Shown: positions 29,071 through 39,700 of the stretch, one piece after another | How the letters are laid out: each line of letters begins with the position of its first letter | Numbering within the stretch: the stretch's first letter is position 1 | From: Streptomyces echinatus | GTDB lineage: Bacteria; Actinomycetota; Actinomycetes; Streptomycetales; Streptomycetaceae | NCBI RefSeq assembly: GCF_014203595.1 | Contig: NZ_JACHJK010000006.1 | Location: forward strand, 62,001-126,000 | Direction of reading: 5' to 3' | DNA: 64,000 nucleotides | Position numbers and translations under genes: made by a program | Notes under the pieces: model-generated | What the model was told of the DNA's origin: nothing | The model's input: only the letters and a program-made list of their open reading frames with translations | Databases searched by the model: none

Positions 29071-30080
29071 AAATGAATTCGGGCGAAGACCCTCCGGCGA
29101 TCGAGGCGCGCGGCCTGGTCAAGGCCTACGGGGAGAAACGGGCGCTGGACGGCATCGATCTGACGATCCGTCGAGGTCAGGTGTTCGGGTTCCTCGGTCC
29201 CAACGGAGCGGGCAAGACCACCACCATCCGCATCCTGGCCACGCTGACCCGGCCCTCCGGCGGCACGGTCCGGGTGCTCGGGCACGACGTGCTGACCGAG
29301 GCGGACGCGATCCGCGCCCGGGTCGCCGTGACCGGGCAGTTCGCCTCCCTCGACGAGGACCTGACGGGATACGAGAACCTGCTGATCCTCGGCCGGCTCC
29401 AGGGCCTGTCCCGGGCGGAGTGCAGGCAGCGCGCCGACGCCCTGCTCGCCGCGTTCGACCTGACCGGCGCGGCCGGCCGCCCGGTGGGCGGCTACTCGGG
29501 CGGTATGCGCCGCCGGCTCGACATCGGCGCCAGCCTGATCGTCACTCCCGACCTGCTGTTCCTCGACGAGCCGACCACCGGTCTGGACCCGCGCAGCCGC
29601 AACCAGGTGTGGGAGCTGGTCCGCCGGGTCGCCGCGGCCGGTACCACGGTGCTGCTCACCACCCAGTATCTGGAGGAGGCCGACCAGCTCGCCGAGCAGA
29701 TCGCGGTCATCGACAACGGCCGGATCGTGGCCGAAGGCACCAGCGCCCAGCTCAAGTCGCGGGTCGGATCGGGCACCCTGCACATCCGGCTCCTCGACGG
29801 CGAGCAGCGTCCGCAGGCGCTGCAGATACTGGCCGGCGCCCTGGAGGGGACGGTTCAGCTCGCCGCCGACCCGCTCTCCCTGTCCCTGATGCTCGCCACC
29901 CGGCCCGACGCGACGGACACCGGCCGCCTGGTCGGGCGCGCCATGACCCAGCTCGCCGAGGCAGGGGTGGGCATCGCCGATCTCTCCATGGGCCAGCCGA
30001 GCCTGGACGAGGCCTTCCTCGCCCTGACCGGCCATCGCTCCGGCCCGGCCACCGACGAACACGAGGAACTGAAGGCATGA
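29064..30080 (+). CDS. ABC transporter ATP-binding protein, DrrA-like exporter
   Basis: 338 residues. Walker A is GPNGAGKTT, the ABC signature is YSGGMRRRLDIG, Walker B is LLFLDEPTTGLD, and the C-terminal extension (QPSLDEAFLALTG) is that of the DrrA/daunorubicin-resistance family. It pairs with the membrane protein encoded next; the ATGA overlap couples their translation. The start used is ATG 29064. No ribosome binding site precedes it, and the predicted transcription start coincides with it, so the mRNA may be leaderless. A second ATG at 29073 is possible. It probably powers product export and self-protection and is under the divergent TetR regulator. Confidence 0.93.
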   Translation: MSKMNSGEDPPAIEARGLVKAYGEKRALDGIDLTIRRGQVFGFLGPNGAGKTTTIRILATLTRPSGGTVRVLGHDVLTEADAIRARVAVTGQFASLDEDLTGYENLLILGRLQGLSRAECRQRADALLAAFDLTGAAGRPVGGYSGGMRRRLDIGASLIVTPDLLFLDEPTTGLDPRSRNQVWELVRRVAAAGTTVLLTTQYLEEADQLAEQIAVIDNGRIVAEGTSAQLKSRVGSGTLHIRLLDGEQRPQALQILAGALEGTVQLAADPLSLSLMLATRPDATDTGRLVGRAMTQLAEAGVGIADLSMGQPSLDEAFLALTGHRSGPATDEHEELKA

Positions 30081-30922
30081 GTAGCCCCGCTGTCTCCACC
30101 CGCCCCGCCGCGGCCGAGGACCCGATCGACGCACTGCTCGCCGCGGGACGCTTACGCCGGCGTGCCGGAGCACTCACCGCCTCGGCCGCCTTCGGCAGGC
30201 GCGCCATGCTCAAGCTCAAGCACGACCCCAAGCAGCTCGTCGACTCGTCGGCCATCCCGATCCTGTTCACGGTGCTGTTCACCTACCTGTTCGGCGGCGC
30301 CATCAGCGGATCGACCGCCGAGTACCTCAAGGTCCTGCTGCCCGGCGTGCTCAGCATGAGCATCGCCATCGTCACCATGTACGGCGGCGGCCGTCTCGCC
30401 CAGGACGTGCGCAGCGGAGCCTTCGACCGCTTCCGCGGCATGCCGGTCTGGCGCGGCGCCTTTGTGCTCGGCGGCCTGCTCAGCGATGTCGCCCGCTATC
30501 TGTTCGCCTCCGCCATCGTGGTGGTCCTCGGCCTGGTCATGGGCTACCGGCCGGACGGCGGCGTGCTGGGTGTGCTCGCCGCGGTCGCCCTGGTCATCGC
30601 CTTCGGTCTCGCGCTGTCCCTGGTGTGGGCCGCGGTCGCCCTGGCCGTCCGGGACCCGGCCGTCGTCATCAGCATCGCCAACGCCGTACTGATGCCGCTG
30701 TCGTTCGCCAGCAACATCTTCGTCCAGCCCAGCACCATGCCCGGCTGGCTCCAGGCCTTCGTCGACGTCAACCCGCTCAGCCATGTGGCGAGCGCGGCCC
30801 GGGACCTGATGAACGACACCGGGGGCGCCGGTGGCGCGGTCGCCTGGTCGCTCATCGCGACCGCCGTCATCGCCCTCGTGTGCGGCCCGATCACGCTCCG
30901 CCTCTACAGCAAGCAGGGCTGA
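30077..30922 (+). CDS. ABC-2 type permease, DrrB-like exporter
   Basis: 281 residues with a soluble N-terminal segment of about 55 residues followed by roughly six hydrophobic segments (for example ILFTVLFTYLFGGAI, VVVLGLVMGY, ALSLVWAAVALAV). The mid-protein QPSTMPGWLQAFVDVNPLSHV segment is typical of the ABC-2 export family. Together with the ATPase it should form a homodimeric-type exporter. The start codon overlaps the ATPase stop. Codon 26 is TTA (30152-30154), so translation should depend on the bldA tRNA, tying export to development. Confidence 0.92.
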   Translation: MSSPAVSTRPAAAEDPIDALLAAGRLRRRAGALTASAAFGRRAMLKLKHDPKQLVDSSAIPILFTVLFTYLFGGAISGSTAEYLKVLLPGVLSMSIAIVTMYGGGRLAQDVRSGAFDRFRGMPVWRGAFVLGGLLSDVARYLFASAIVVVLGLVMGYRPDGGVLGVLAAVALVIAFGLALSLVWAAVALAVRDPAVVISIANAVLMPLSFASNIFVQPSTMPGWLQAFVDVNPLSHVASAARDLMNDTGGAGGAVAWSLIATAVIALVCGPITLRLYSKQG

Positions 30923-31203
30923 CCGGCCCGTCGGCTCCGGTGCCGGGCCGGCCGGAACGGAGTCCCGCCGAAGAACGCCGGGTGCCCGGCGGACGGCGGC
31001 GGGACGGCCGACGCCCAAGGTGCCGAATGACGCGCCGGCTTCCCCGCCCCGGCCGTTCACCCGCCTGTCCGCCTCCGCCGTCGCGCCGGACCCCGGCCCG
31101 GTCACGGGCCACCGTCCCGACGGCGGCGCGCGGCGGCGGCGGAACGCCGGCCTTCCCCGCCTCGTCCGCACCCGCCCCGTCCGAACCTTCCAGCGGAGAT
31201 CCC

Positions 31204-33309
31204 ATGCGTGTATCAGCGATACCGTCCGGCCGGAGAACCAAGTGGGCCGTCCTCGTGTTCTGGATCGGCCTGCTGGCGGTCGCCGGCATCTTCAGCGGCA
31301 AGTTCGACGACGTCGTGAAGAACGAGGTCGGCACGTTCCTGCCGAAGAACGCCGAGTCGACCCAGGCCCTCGAACTGGCGAAGAGGTTCACGCCGGACGT
31401 CAGCTCGGCGGTCGTCCTCTACGAGCGCGACGGCGGCGCCGTCACCGCGGCCGACCAGGCCGTCGCCAGGGAGGACGCCCGGCGCTTCGCGGGTCTGGCG
31501 CACGTCACCGCGCCGGTCGTCGGCCCGGTGGTCGCGAAGGACGGCCGGGCGATCGAGATCGTCGTCCCCATCGAGTCCGGGGGCACCGGGGAGACGGGCG
31601 CCGGCGAGATCGAGGCCGCCGTCAAGCAGATGCGGTCCGTCCTGCACTCCCACCCCGGCCTCACCACCCATGTCACCGGACCCGCGGGCTACGCCGCGGA
31701 CCAGGCCGACGCGTTCTCGGGCGCCGACAAGTCGCTGCTCCTGCTCACGATCGCGATCGTCGTCGTCATCCTGCTGTTCACCTATCGCAGCCCGGTGCTG
31801 TGGATCGCCCCGCTGATCTGCGTGGGCGTGGCGCTGGTCGTCGCCCAGGCGACGATCTACCTCTTCGCCCGGTACGGGGACCTGACGGTCAAGGGGGACA
31901 CCGGCTTCATCCTCACCGTGCTGGTCTTCGGCGCCGGCACCGACTACGCCCTGCTGCTCATCGCCCGCTACCGCGAAGAACTGCGCCGGTACGAGGACCG
32001 TCACGAGGCGATGGCCGTCGCCCTGCGACGCGCCGGGCCGGCCATCCTCGGCAGCGGCGTGACGCTGGGACTGAGCCTGCTGTGCTTCCTCGTGGCCGAG
32101 CTCAACTCCACCAAGAGCGTGGGGCCCGCGCTGGCCATCGGCGTCGCGAGCGCCCTGGCCGCGATGACCACCCTGTTCCCGGCTCTCCTCGTCGTCCTCG
32201 GACGCTGGGTGTTCTGGCCGGTCCGGCCGGCCTTCGGCTCCCCGGAGCCGCCGCGGCGCGGCCCGTGGGCGTGGATCGGACGCGTGGTGTCCCGCCGGCC
32301 CCGCGTCACCTGGATCGGCACCTCGGTCGTGCTCGGTGTGCTGGCGCTCGGCCTGATCGGGTTCACGGCGGACAACATGCGGCTGAAGGACTCCTTCACC
32401 AGCAAGCCCGAAGCCGTCACCGGAGAGCAGGCGATGGCCCTGCACTTCCCGGCGGGCGGCGGAGATCCCGTCCAGATCATCGGCGCCGCCGGCGCGGCCG
32501 GACCACTGCGGTCCGCCGCGGCCGCCACCCCCGGGATCGCCGACGTCACCGCGCCGGTGGTGAAGGACGGCCACGTCCACCTGGAGGGCACGCTGACGGC
32601 CGCCTCCAACAGCGAAGCGGCGTTCGCGACCGTCGACCGGCTGCGTGACGCGGTGCACGCCGTCCCCGGCGGGCAGGCCAAGGTCGGCGGCGGCAACGCG
32701 GTCAACCTCGACTACAAGAGGGCCGCCGAACACGACCGGACCCTGCTGGTCCCGCTCGTCCTGGTCGTCGTGGGCCTCATCATCGGCGTGCTGCTGCGTG
32801 CCCTCGTCGCGCCGCTGGTCCTGCTCGGCACCGTCGTGCTGTCGTTCGGGGCCGCGCTCGGGGTGAGCGCCCTGACCTTCAGACACGTCTTCGGGTTCGC
32901 CGGCACCGACCCGGCGATCCCCCTGTGGATCTTCGTCTTCCTCATCGCGCTGGGAGTCGACTACAACATCTTCCTGATGACACGGGTGCACGAGGAATCC
33001 AAGGCGCACGGCACCCGGCAGGGAGCGCTGCGCGGCCTGAAGGCCACCGGCGGCGTCATCACGTCCGCGGGCGTCGTGCTCGCCGGAACGTTCACCGCGC
33101 TCGCGACGCTGCCGCTGGTCTTCGCGGCGGAGATCGGCTTCGCGGTCGCGTTCGGCGTGCTCCTCGACACCTTCGTGGTGCGCTCCGTCCTGGTCACCGC
33201 CCTGACGTACGACATCGGCCGCCGGATGTGGTGGCCGAGCGCCCTGAGCCGCGAGGAGAGGGGAAGCGAGCTCGAGGAGAACCCGCCGCACACACTCGCC
33301 CCGCGCTGA
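31204..33309 (+). CDS. MmpL-family RND transporter
   Basis: 701 residues with the duplicated RND architecture of MMPL proteins such as ActII-ORF3. A first membrane helix (WAVLVFWIGLLAVAGIF) is followed by an extracytoplasmic domain, a bundle with GTDYALLLIARYREELRR, a second extracytoplasmic domain, and a second bundle with GVDYNIFLMTRVHEES. The GxDY motifs in the two halves carry the proton-relay aspartates. GGAG lies six bases before ATG 31204. It is 281 bp downstream of the ABC permease in the same direction and may share its transcript. A role in exporting the cluster product is likely but not shown. Confidence 0.92.
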   Translation: MRVSAIPSGRRTKWAVLVFWIGLLAVAGIFSGKFDDVVKNEVGTFLPKNAESTQALELAKRFTPDVSSAVVLYERDGGAVTAADQAVAREDARRFAGLAHVTAPVVGPVVAKDGRAIEIVVPIESGGTGETGAGEIEAAVKQMRSVLHSHPGLTTHVTGPAGYAADQADAFSGADKSLLLLTIAIVVVILLFTYRSPVLWIAPLICVGVALVVAQATIYLFARYGDLTVKGDTGFILTVLVFGAGTDYALLLIARYREELRRYEDRHEAMAVALRRAGPAILGSGVTLGLSLLCFLVAELNSTKSVGPALAIGVASALAAMTTLFPALLVVLGRWVFWPVRPAFGSPEPPRRGPWAWIGRVVSRRPRVTWIGTSVVLGVLALGLIGFTADNMRLKDSFTSKPEAVTGEQAMALHFPAGGGDPVQIIGAAGAAGPLRSAAAATPGIADVTAPVVKDGHVHLEGTLTAASNSEAAFATVDRLRDAVHAVPGGQAKVGGGNAVNLDYKRAAEHDRTLLVPLVLVVVGLIIGVLLRALVAPLVLLGTVVLSFGAALGVSALTFRHVFGFAGTDPAIPLWIFVFLIALGVDYNIFLMTRVHEESKAHGTRQGALRGLKATGGVITSAGVVLAGTFTALATLPLVFAAEIGFAVAFGVLLDTFVVRSVLVTALTYDIGRRMWWPSALSREERGSELEENPPHTLAPR

Positions 33310-33321
33310 CGCCCGGCCGCG

Positions 33322-33351
33322 CCGCGCCCCCGACCGGAACCGGGGGCGCGG
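33322..33351. terminator. Bidirectional terminator hairpin
   Basis: A perfect 11 bp stem, CCGCGCCCCCG at 33322-33332 with 33341-33351, encloses an 8-base loop. It lies in the 70 bp gap between the convergent MmpL and NRPS genes and can serve both. Confidence 0.75.
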
Positions 33352-33379
33352 CCCGCTGCCCGCCACGGGCCTGTGACGG

Positions 33380-36300
33380 TCAGGACACCCGGCCCTCGGC
33401 CCGCAGCACGGCGGCCAGCCCGGCCACCGTGGGGTTCTCGAAGAGCCTGCGCAGACCGTCGTCCTGGTTCTCGGACGTGCCGAACTCCTTGCCGATCCGT
33501 TCCAGGACACCGATCGCGTGCAGGGAGTCCCCGCCGAGCTCGAAGAAGTTCTCCTCCGTCCCGAAGTCGTCGCGCTCCAGGACCTCCTGCCAGAACCGCA
33601 GCAGCGTCCGCTCCAGATCGTCCCGCGGAGCCGACGTGGTGCCGGAGGACTGCTGCTCCCTCGGGGCGGGCAGCGCCGACACGTCGACCTTCCCGTTCCC
33701 GCTCAGCGGCACGCGCGGGACGACGAGGTAGTGACGGGGCACCATGTATTCCGGAAGGACACCTTCGAGCGCGGCGCGCAGCGCGTCGGCGTCGGGATGC
33801 GTCCGCCCCGCGACGGCCTCCCCGTCCGCGGGCACCAGATAGGCGACCAGCTGGCGGCGGCCGGTCCGGGGGTTGGTGTCCACGGTGACCAGCGCGTCAC
33901 GGACGCCCGGCCGGTCGCGCAGCGGGGCCGCGATCTCCTCCAGCTCGATGCGGTAGCCGTTGAGCTTGATCTGCGAGTCCTCGCGGCCCAGGAACTCGAT
34001 GTCCCCGCCGGGGAGATAGCGGCCGAGGTCTCCGGTCCGGTACAGGCGGGCCTTGGTCCGGGGGTGCACGACGAACCGCTCCGCCGTCCGCTCGGGATCG
34101 GCCCAGTAGCCACGGGCCACGCCGCTCCCGCCGATGTAGATCTCACCCGTCGTCCACACCGGGCTCGGTTCCAGCCACTGGTCGTAGACGTGCATGGTCT
34201 GGTTGGCGAGCGGCTTGCCGTAGGGGATCCGCGACCATTGCGCGGGAACCTCGCCGATCGGGAAGTGGATCGACCAGATGGACGCCTCGGTGGCGCCGCC
34301 CAGGCTCATCACCTCCGCCTCCGGGTAGAACGCGCGGATCTGGTCCGGCAGCGCCACGGGGATCCAGTCACCGCTCATCATGACCAGCCGCAGCCCGCCG
34401 CCGGGCGGGGGAGCCGCCGTGTCGTGCGCGTCGATCCACGCCTGCATCAGCGCCGGCACGGTGTTCCAGACCGTCACCCCGTGCCGGTCCATCAGTTCGC
34501 TCCAGTGCCGCGGCTCCTGGGCCCGGCCCGGCTCCGGTACGACGACACAGCCGCCCGCCGACAGGAGACCGAAGACGTCGTACACGGAGAGGTCGAAGCT
34601 GAGGGCGGACAGGGCGAGCACCCGGTCGTCGGGGGTGACGCGGTAGCGCGCGTTGAGGTCCTGGATCGTGTTGGCCGCGGCCCGGTGGTCGATCATGACG
34701 CCCTTGGGCGTGCCGGTCGACCCGGAAGTGAAGATCACGTACGCCAGGTCGTCCGGGGCGGGACCGGCCGACGGCGGGGTGGGCGGCGCGGACCGTACCT
34801 CGGCGTCGGCGAGGGTCACCAGCCGGATGCCGTCGGGCCAGGCCAGCTCGTCGCGCAGCCGCGGTGTCGTGACCACCACCCCGACCCGGCCCTGCCGCAG
34901 GAGCTGCTCCCGCCGGGCGGCCGGCCAGCGCGGCTGGACCGGCAGATACGCGGCCCCGGACCGGGTGACGCCGAGGGCCGCCGCCACCTGCTCGTACCCC
35001 TTGTCGGCGACGATGCCGATCAGGGTGTCCCGGGCCGCGCCGGCCGACTGCAGCACATGGGCCAGCCGGTGGGCGTCCTCGACCAGTTCGCGGTAGGTGT
35101 GTTCGCCGTCGGCCGAGATCACGGCGACCGCGTCCGGGGTCCGTCCGGCCTGCTCCTCGACCAGCTCGCAGAGCGTCCGCTCCGGGATGGGGGCCTCGGT
35201 CGCATTGGTCCGGCGGCGCTCGTCGGCCTGTGCGTCCGGCAGCGTGACGAGCTCCCGCTCGTCCCACGCGGCTTCGCTCTCGCCGAGGCGTTCCAGGCAC
35301 GCGCGGTGGGCGAGGAACATCTCCTCCATCATGCCGGCGGGGAAGAGCTCCTCGACGAAGTCCCAGTTGACCAGCAGCTCGCCCCGGTCCTCCAGCACCT
35401 GGTAGTCCAGCCAGACCTGCGGCGTCTGGCTGACGCCGTACACGACGTCGCCGAACACCTGGGCCGTCCGGGTGGGGTTGGACGCGGAGTCGAAGCCGAT
35501 CATGCTGGTGAACACCACCGGCATGGCGGCCCCCAGCCGGCCGCCCAGACGCCTGGCGCGCTCCCGCAGGACGCGGACCCCCGAGTAGCTGGAATGACCG
35601 AGATCCTCCATGAGCTGATGGTGCAGGCGCTTCGCCCGGGCGGCGAAGGAGTCCTCCGCCTCGGGCCGCGTCTCCAGCAGGACCAGCGAGGTGAAGTCGC
35701 CGATCACCTCGCCGAGCTGCGGGTGCAGGGGCGGCCGGTTGAACAGGGTCAGGTTGAGCGTGAGGTCGGGCCGTTTCGACCAGCGCCGGAGCACGTCCGC
35801 GTAGGCGGCGATGAGCACGGCGGACGGAGTGAGGCCCCGGCGGCGGGCGGTCTCCTTGACGGCGGACCACCGCTCGCGGGACAGCCGGGCGTGGTGCCGG
35901 GCGAACTTCGGGCGGGAGAGCTGCCCGGGCTGCACGGCCAGGGGCAGTTCGGGAGCGGGCGGCAGCTGGTCGAGCCGGTCGTGCCAGTACCGCTTGTCGG
36001 CTTCGAACCGCCGCTCGTTCTGCTGCTGTTGCTCGGCGAGGACATAGTCGCGGAAGGTGACCTCGAGGGGCTCGGGCGGGGAGTCCGGCCGGCTGTAGAA
36101 GCGGAACCAGTCGCGCTGGAAGATGCCGAAGCTGAACCCGTCCAGGACCAGCATGTCCAGGCTGAGGTGCAGGCGCCACCGCCGGTCGTCCAGCCGGGAC
36201 GCGCGGACCTCGAACAGCGGCCAGCGGTCGGCGGGCAGCACCTGGTGCGCCAGCTCTTCCCGGATCCGCGCGATCCCGGCCTCCCGCGCCGCGTCGTCGA

Positions 36301-36769
36301 GGCCGGACAGGTCCGTGACCTGGATGTCGTACGGCGGAACCTCGGGCAGGACACGCTGCCGGCCGTCGGGCTGGATGACCGCCCGGAGCATGTGGTGGCG
36401 CCGGACGACCTGGTCGAGGCTTCGGCTCAGCCTCGGGATGTCGAGATCCGTGGCATCGAACTCCAGGTAACAGTGGGTCGAGTTCCCGCCGAGTTCCACC
36501 GCCGGGGTCCGGCCCACCCAGTACGCCTGCTGGATGTCCGTCAGCGGGAACGGGTCATGCCACTCCTCGGGCCGTGGAGCCAGGCTCGCCGGCTCCTGAG
36601 CGCTCTCCGAGCGCGAGATGATCTCGATGAGTTCGTCCCGGTGGAGCCGCATCTCCTCGCGCAGTTCGGAGGTCAGGGCGCCGGGCGGGGCCGTCACGTG
36701 AAGCCGGCCGTCGACCAGCCGCATTCTGACCTCGCGGCGGTACAACTCGGCGAAGAGATCCGTGGTCAT
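33380..36769 (-). CDS. NRPS module Cy-A(Cys)-PCP with TubC-type docking domain
   Basis: 1,129 residues. Residues 1-52 resemble the TubC N-terminal docking domain. The Cy domain (about 75-510) starts with FPLTDIQQAYWVGR and has the heterocyclisation motif DMLVLD (Asp205 and Asp210) in place of HHxxxDG. The A domain (about 540-1035) has FTSGSTGTPKGV, and its pocket reads D-L-Y-N-M-S-L-I-W, one change from the cysteine code DLYNLSLIWK. The PCP serine is in FFELGGDSLHAI. The module should load cysteine, condense it with an upstream acyl chain and cyclise to a thiazoline. No oxidase, methyltransferase or thioesterase domain is fused. It is 20 bp downstream of the PKS at 36790-40476 in the same operon, which is its likely donor. 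Confidence 0.93.
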   Translation of the reverse strand: MTTDLFAELYRREVRMRLVDGRLHVTAPPGALTSELREEMRLHRDELIEIISRSESAQEPASLAPRPEEWHDPFPLTDIQQAYWVGRTPAVELGGNSTHCYLEFDATDLDIPRLSRSLDQVVRRHHMLRAVIQPDGRQRVLPEVPPYDIQVTDLSGLDDAAREAGIARIREELAHQVLPADRWPLFEVRASRLDDRRWRLHLSLDMLVLDGFSFGIFQRDWFRFYSRPDSPPEPLEVTFRDYVLAEQQQQNERRFEADKRYWHDRLDQLPPAPELPLAVQPGQLSRPKFARHHARLSRERWSAVKETARRRGLTPSAVLIAAYADVLRRWSKRPDLTLNLTLFNRPPLHPQLGEVIGDFTSLVLLETRPEAEDSFAARAKRLHHQLMEDLGHSSYSGVRVLRERARRLGGRLGAAMPVVFTSMIGFDSASNPTRTAQVFGDVVYGVSQTPQVWLDYQVLEDRGELLVNWDFVEELFPAGMMEEMFLAHRACLERLGESEAAWDERELVTLPDAQADERRRTNATEAPIPERTLCELVEEQAGRTPDAVAVISADGEHTYRELVEDAHRLAHVLQSAGAARDTLIGIVADKGYEQVAAALGVTRSGAAYLPVQPRWPAARREQLLRQGRVGVVVTTPRLRDELAWPDGIRLVTLADAEVRSAPPTPPSAGPAPDDLAYVIFTSGSTGTPKGVMIDHRAAANTIQDLNARYRVTPDDRVLALSALSFDLSVYDVFGLLSAGGCVVVPEPGRAQEPRHWSELMDRHGVTVWNTVPALMQAWIDAHDTAAPPPGGGLRLVMMSGDWIPVALPDQIRAFYPEAEVMSLGGATEASIWSIHFPIGEVPAQWSRIPYGKPLANQTMHVYDQWLEPSPVWTTGEIYIGGSGVARGYWADPERTAERFVVHPRTKARLYRTGDLGRYLPGGDIEFLGREDSQIKLNGYRIELEEIAAPLRDRPGVRDALVTVDTNPRTGRRQLVAYLVPADGEAVAGRTHPDADALRAALEGVLPEYMVPRHYLVVPRVPLSGNGKVDVSALPAPREQQSSGTTSAPRDDLERTLLRFWQEVLERDDFGTEENFFELGGDSLHAIGVLERIGKEFGTSENQDDGLRRLFENPTVAGLAAVLRAEGRVS

Positions 36770-36789
36770 CGTGCCTGCCTTCCTGGCGG

Positions 36790-39700
36790 TTACAGGATGA
36801 GTTCTTCGATCGGACCGGCGGCCTCCGGCTCCTCGTCGACGGTCATGACGAGGCTCCGGGCGGCGAGGGACCGGCAGACCAGGTCGGCGATGTCCGCCAC
36901 GGTGGTGTCACCGAGAAGACGCTGGGGCGGGACGTCCACGAGGAGCCCCGTGCGGAACTGCTCCCTGAGCCGCATCGCCCGCAGCGAGTCCAGGCCGAGA
37001 TCGCCCAGCCTGGTGTCGGCGAACCGTGCGCGCAGGTTCTCCCGGTCGTCCGCGAGTCCCTCGACCAGAGCGGTCACCCGGGCGAACAGGATCTCCGTGA
37101 GCGCCTGCCGTGCGGCGCTCGGCTGCTCCACGGCGAGCCGGGACAGCTCGTCGGCGTCCCACGGCTCGGCGAGGTCCGGTTCCGCGTCGGCCGCGGCCCG
37201 CTCGACCAGGCCGGACGGGGCGTGCGTGAGTCCCGCGACGGTGACGAGCGGTTCGCCGGTGTCGGAGTACAGCTCCAGGTCCACCGGGCCGGCCGGGGTG
37301 CGGCGGACATGGCACCACAGCCGGCGGGGCAGCTCGCGGTGGCAGGTGAGACGGGTGAGGCCCGACGGCAGCCACAGGACGTCGCCGTCGCCGTCGCCGT
37401 CGCCGGCGACGAGCGGCAGGGCGGTCAGGAAGCAGGCCTCGAGCACCACAGGGTGCAGCACGTGACGATCGCCGTCGGCGGCCACCGCATCGGTCTCGAG
37501 GACGGCCAGCGCCTCGTCGCCGGACAGCCACCAGCCGCGGGTGATCCGACGGAAGTCCGGGCCGCAGGCGATTCCGGCGGCGCCGAGCCGTGCGAACAGC
37601 GCCTCGGGATCCTGCTCGGTCATCCGCGAGCGCAGCCGGCCGAGGTCCGCGGGGGAGGGGGCCGAGGGGGTCTCCCCGGTGGCCGAGGCGGTGAACCGGA
37701 GGGTCCAGCCGCGGCCGGAGTCCTCGGGGTCCGCGCTGAATCCCCGGATCCGGCGGACGGCGCCATGGGTCTCGGCCGCCGCCTGAAGGGTGAGCGGGGG
37801 CGTGCCGGGCACGGTGGCCGGCTCACCGAAGGCGAGGTTCTCGATCGTCCCGGCACCGCCGTCGGGGGCCGCGTGGCGGGCGGCCGCCAGGGCCCATTCG
37901 GCGACGGCGGCGGGCGGCAGGGCGGGCGTGCCGCGCAACCGGTACTGGGCGACGTACCAGGGCTCACGCGCCGTCAGGGTCCGGGTGAACCGCCGTTCGG
38001 TGGCGTCGGCGAGGTCGATCGGGCCCCCGAGCAGCGGGTGCACGGGCTGCCGTACGACCTCGTTCCCGCCCCGGCCCGGGCCGGCCGGCGCATCGAGCCA
38101 GTACCGCTTGCGCTGGAACGGATAGCCGGGCAGGCGGACCCGGCCGGCGTCCGTGCCGGTGAACAGGGCCTCCCACGACACCGTCGTTCCGGCCGTGTAC
38201 GCCGTCGCGAGGCGGGTCAGTACCCCGTCCTCGGCGAGGACGGCTCCGGGATCCAGCTCCAGGCAGGCCGTCGCCCCCCGCGACCGCACCCCGGACAGGA
38301 CGTCCTCGGTGCCGGACCGCAGGAAGCCGCCCGCGGCCCAGTACTCGGGCCGCCCGGGTTCGCCGGGGGAGACGAGTGTGATGCGGGGCTCCGCACAGCC
38401 GATCCGCTCGGCCGTGGCCCGCAGCCGGTCCCCGGCCTCGCGATGCCCGGCCTCGCGGTCCCCGGCGTCGGCCGCGCGCGCCGCGTCGGCCGCGAGCGCC
38501 ACGGCATCGTCCAGCGTCAGCACGCCGGCGGCATGGGCCGCGGTGATCTCGCCGATCCCCGACCCGGCGACGAGTTCCGGCACCACTCCGCACGAACGGA
38601 TCAAGCGGTAGAGCGCCACCTGGAGGGCGAACACGGCGGCGTACCGGTACGCCGACAGCGGCCGGCCGAGACGGGCCTCCAGACGCGCGCGCACCTCGTC
38701 GTAGGCCTCGGCGAAGGCGGGGAAGCGCGCCGCCGCTGTCCGGGCCGGGTCACCGGCTCCCGGCTCGCGGCCGGTGAACACCACGGCCGTCTTCGCCGCG
38801 GTGCCCGCGCCGGTGGTCAGTCCGGGGGCGTCCTCGCCCCGGGCCAGCGCCGCGAGCGCGGCGAGGTGCTCGTCGACGGAGGCGGCCACGCTGACCGCGC
38901 GGTGTCCGAACCCCGCCCTCGTACGGGCGAGCGACCTCCCGACAGCCGCGGCGGAAGCCGGCTCGGCGGCGAGGAGGCCGGCGAGTTCCGCGGCCATGGC
39001 CCGCAGCGCCGGCTCGGTCCTCGCCGACAGCACCCAGGGCGTGCGGACGGCGTCGGTGCCGCCCGGCGCCGGGGCGGACGCGCCGTCCGCCGCGGCCGGC
39101 TCCTCCAGGATCAGGTGCGCGTTGGTGCCGCTGATACCGAAGGAGGACACGCCCGCCCGCCGTGGCCGGCCGTCGGCCGGCCACGGAACCGACTCGGTGG
39201 TCAGTTCGACCGTCCCGTCGGACCAGTCGACATAGCCGGACGGCCGGTCGATGTGCAGCGTCCGCGGATGGGTTCCCGCGCGCATGGACATGACCGTCTT
39301 GATCACGCTCGCCACCCCGGACGCCGTCTGGGTGTGGCCGATGTTCGACTTGACCGAGCCCAGCCGCAGGGGCCGGCCGGCCGGCCTGTTCTCGCCGTAG
39401 GTGGCGATGAGGGCCTCGGCCTCGATCGAGTCGCCCAGCGGCGTGCCGGTCCCGTGCCCCTCCACCGCGTCCACCTGGTCGGGGGTGAGCCCGGCGCTCG
39501 CCAGCGCCTGCCGGATCACCGCCTCCTGCGCCGCGCGGCTCGGGGAGGTCATCCCGTTCGTCGCGCCGTCCTGGTTGACCGCCGAGCCGCGGATCACCGC
39601 GAGCACGGAACGGCCGTTGCGCCGGGCCTCGGACAGGCGTTCCAGCACCAGCAGCCCGGCGCCCTCGCCGAACCCCATACCGTCCGCGGCGGACGCGAAG

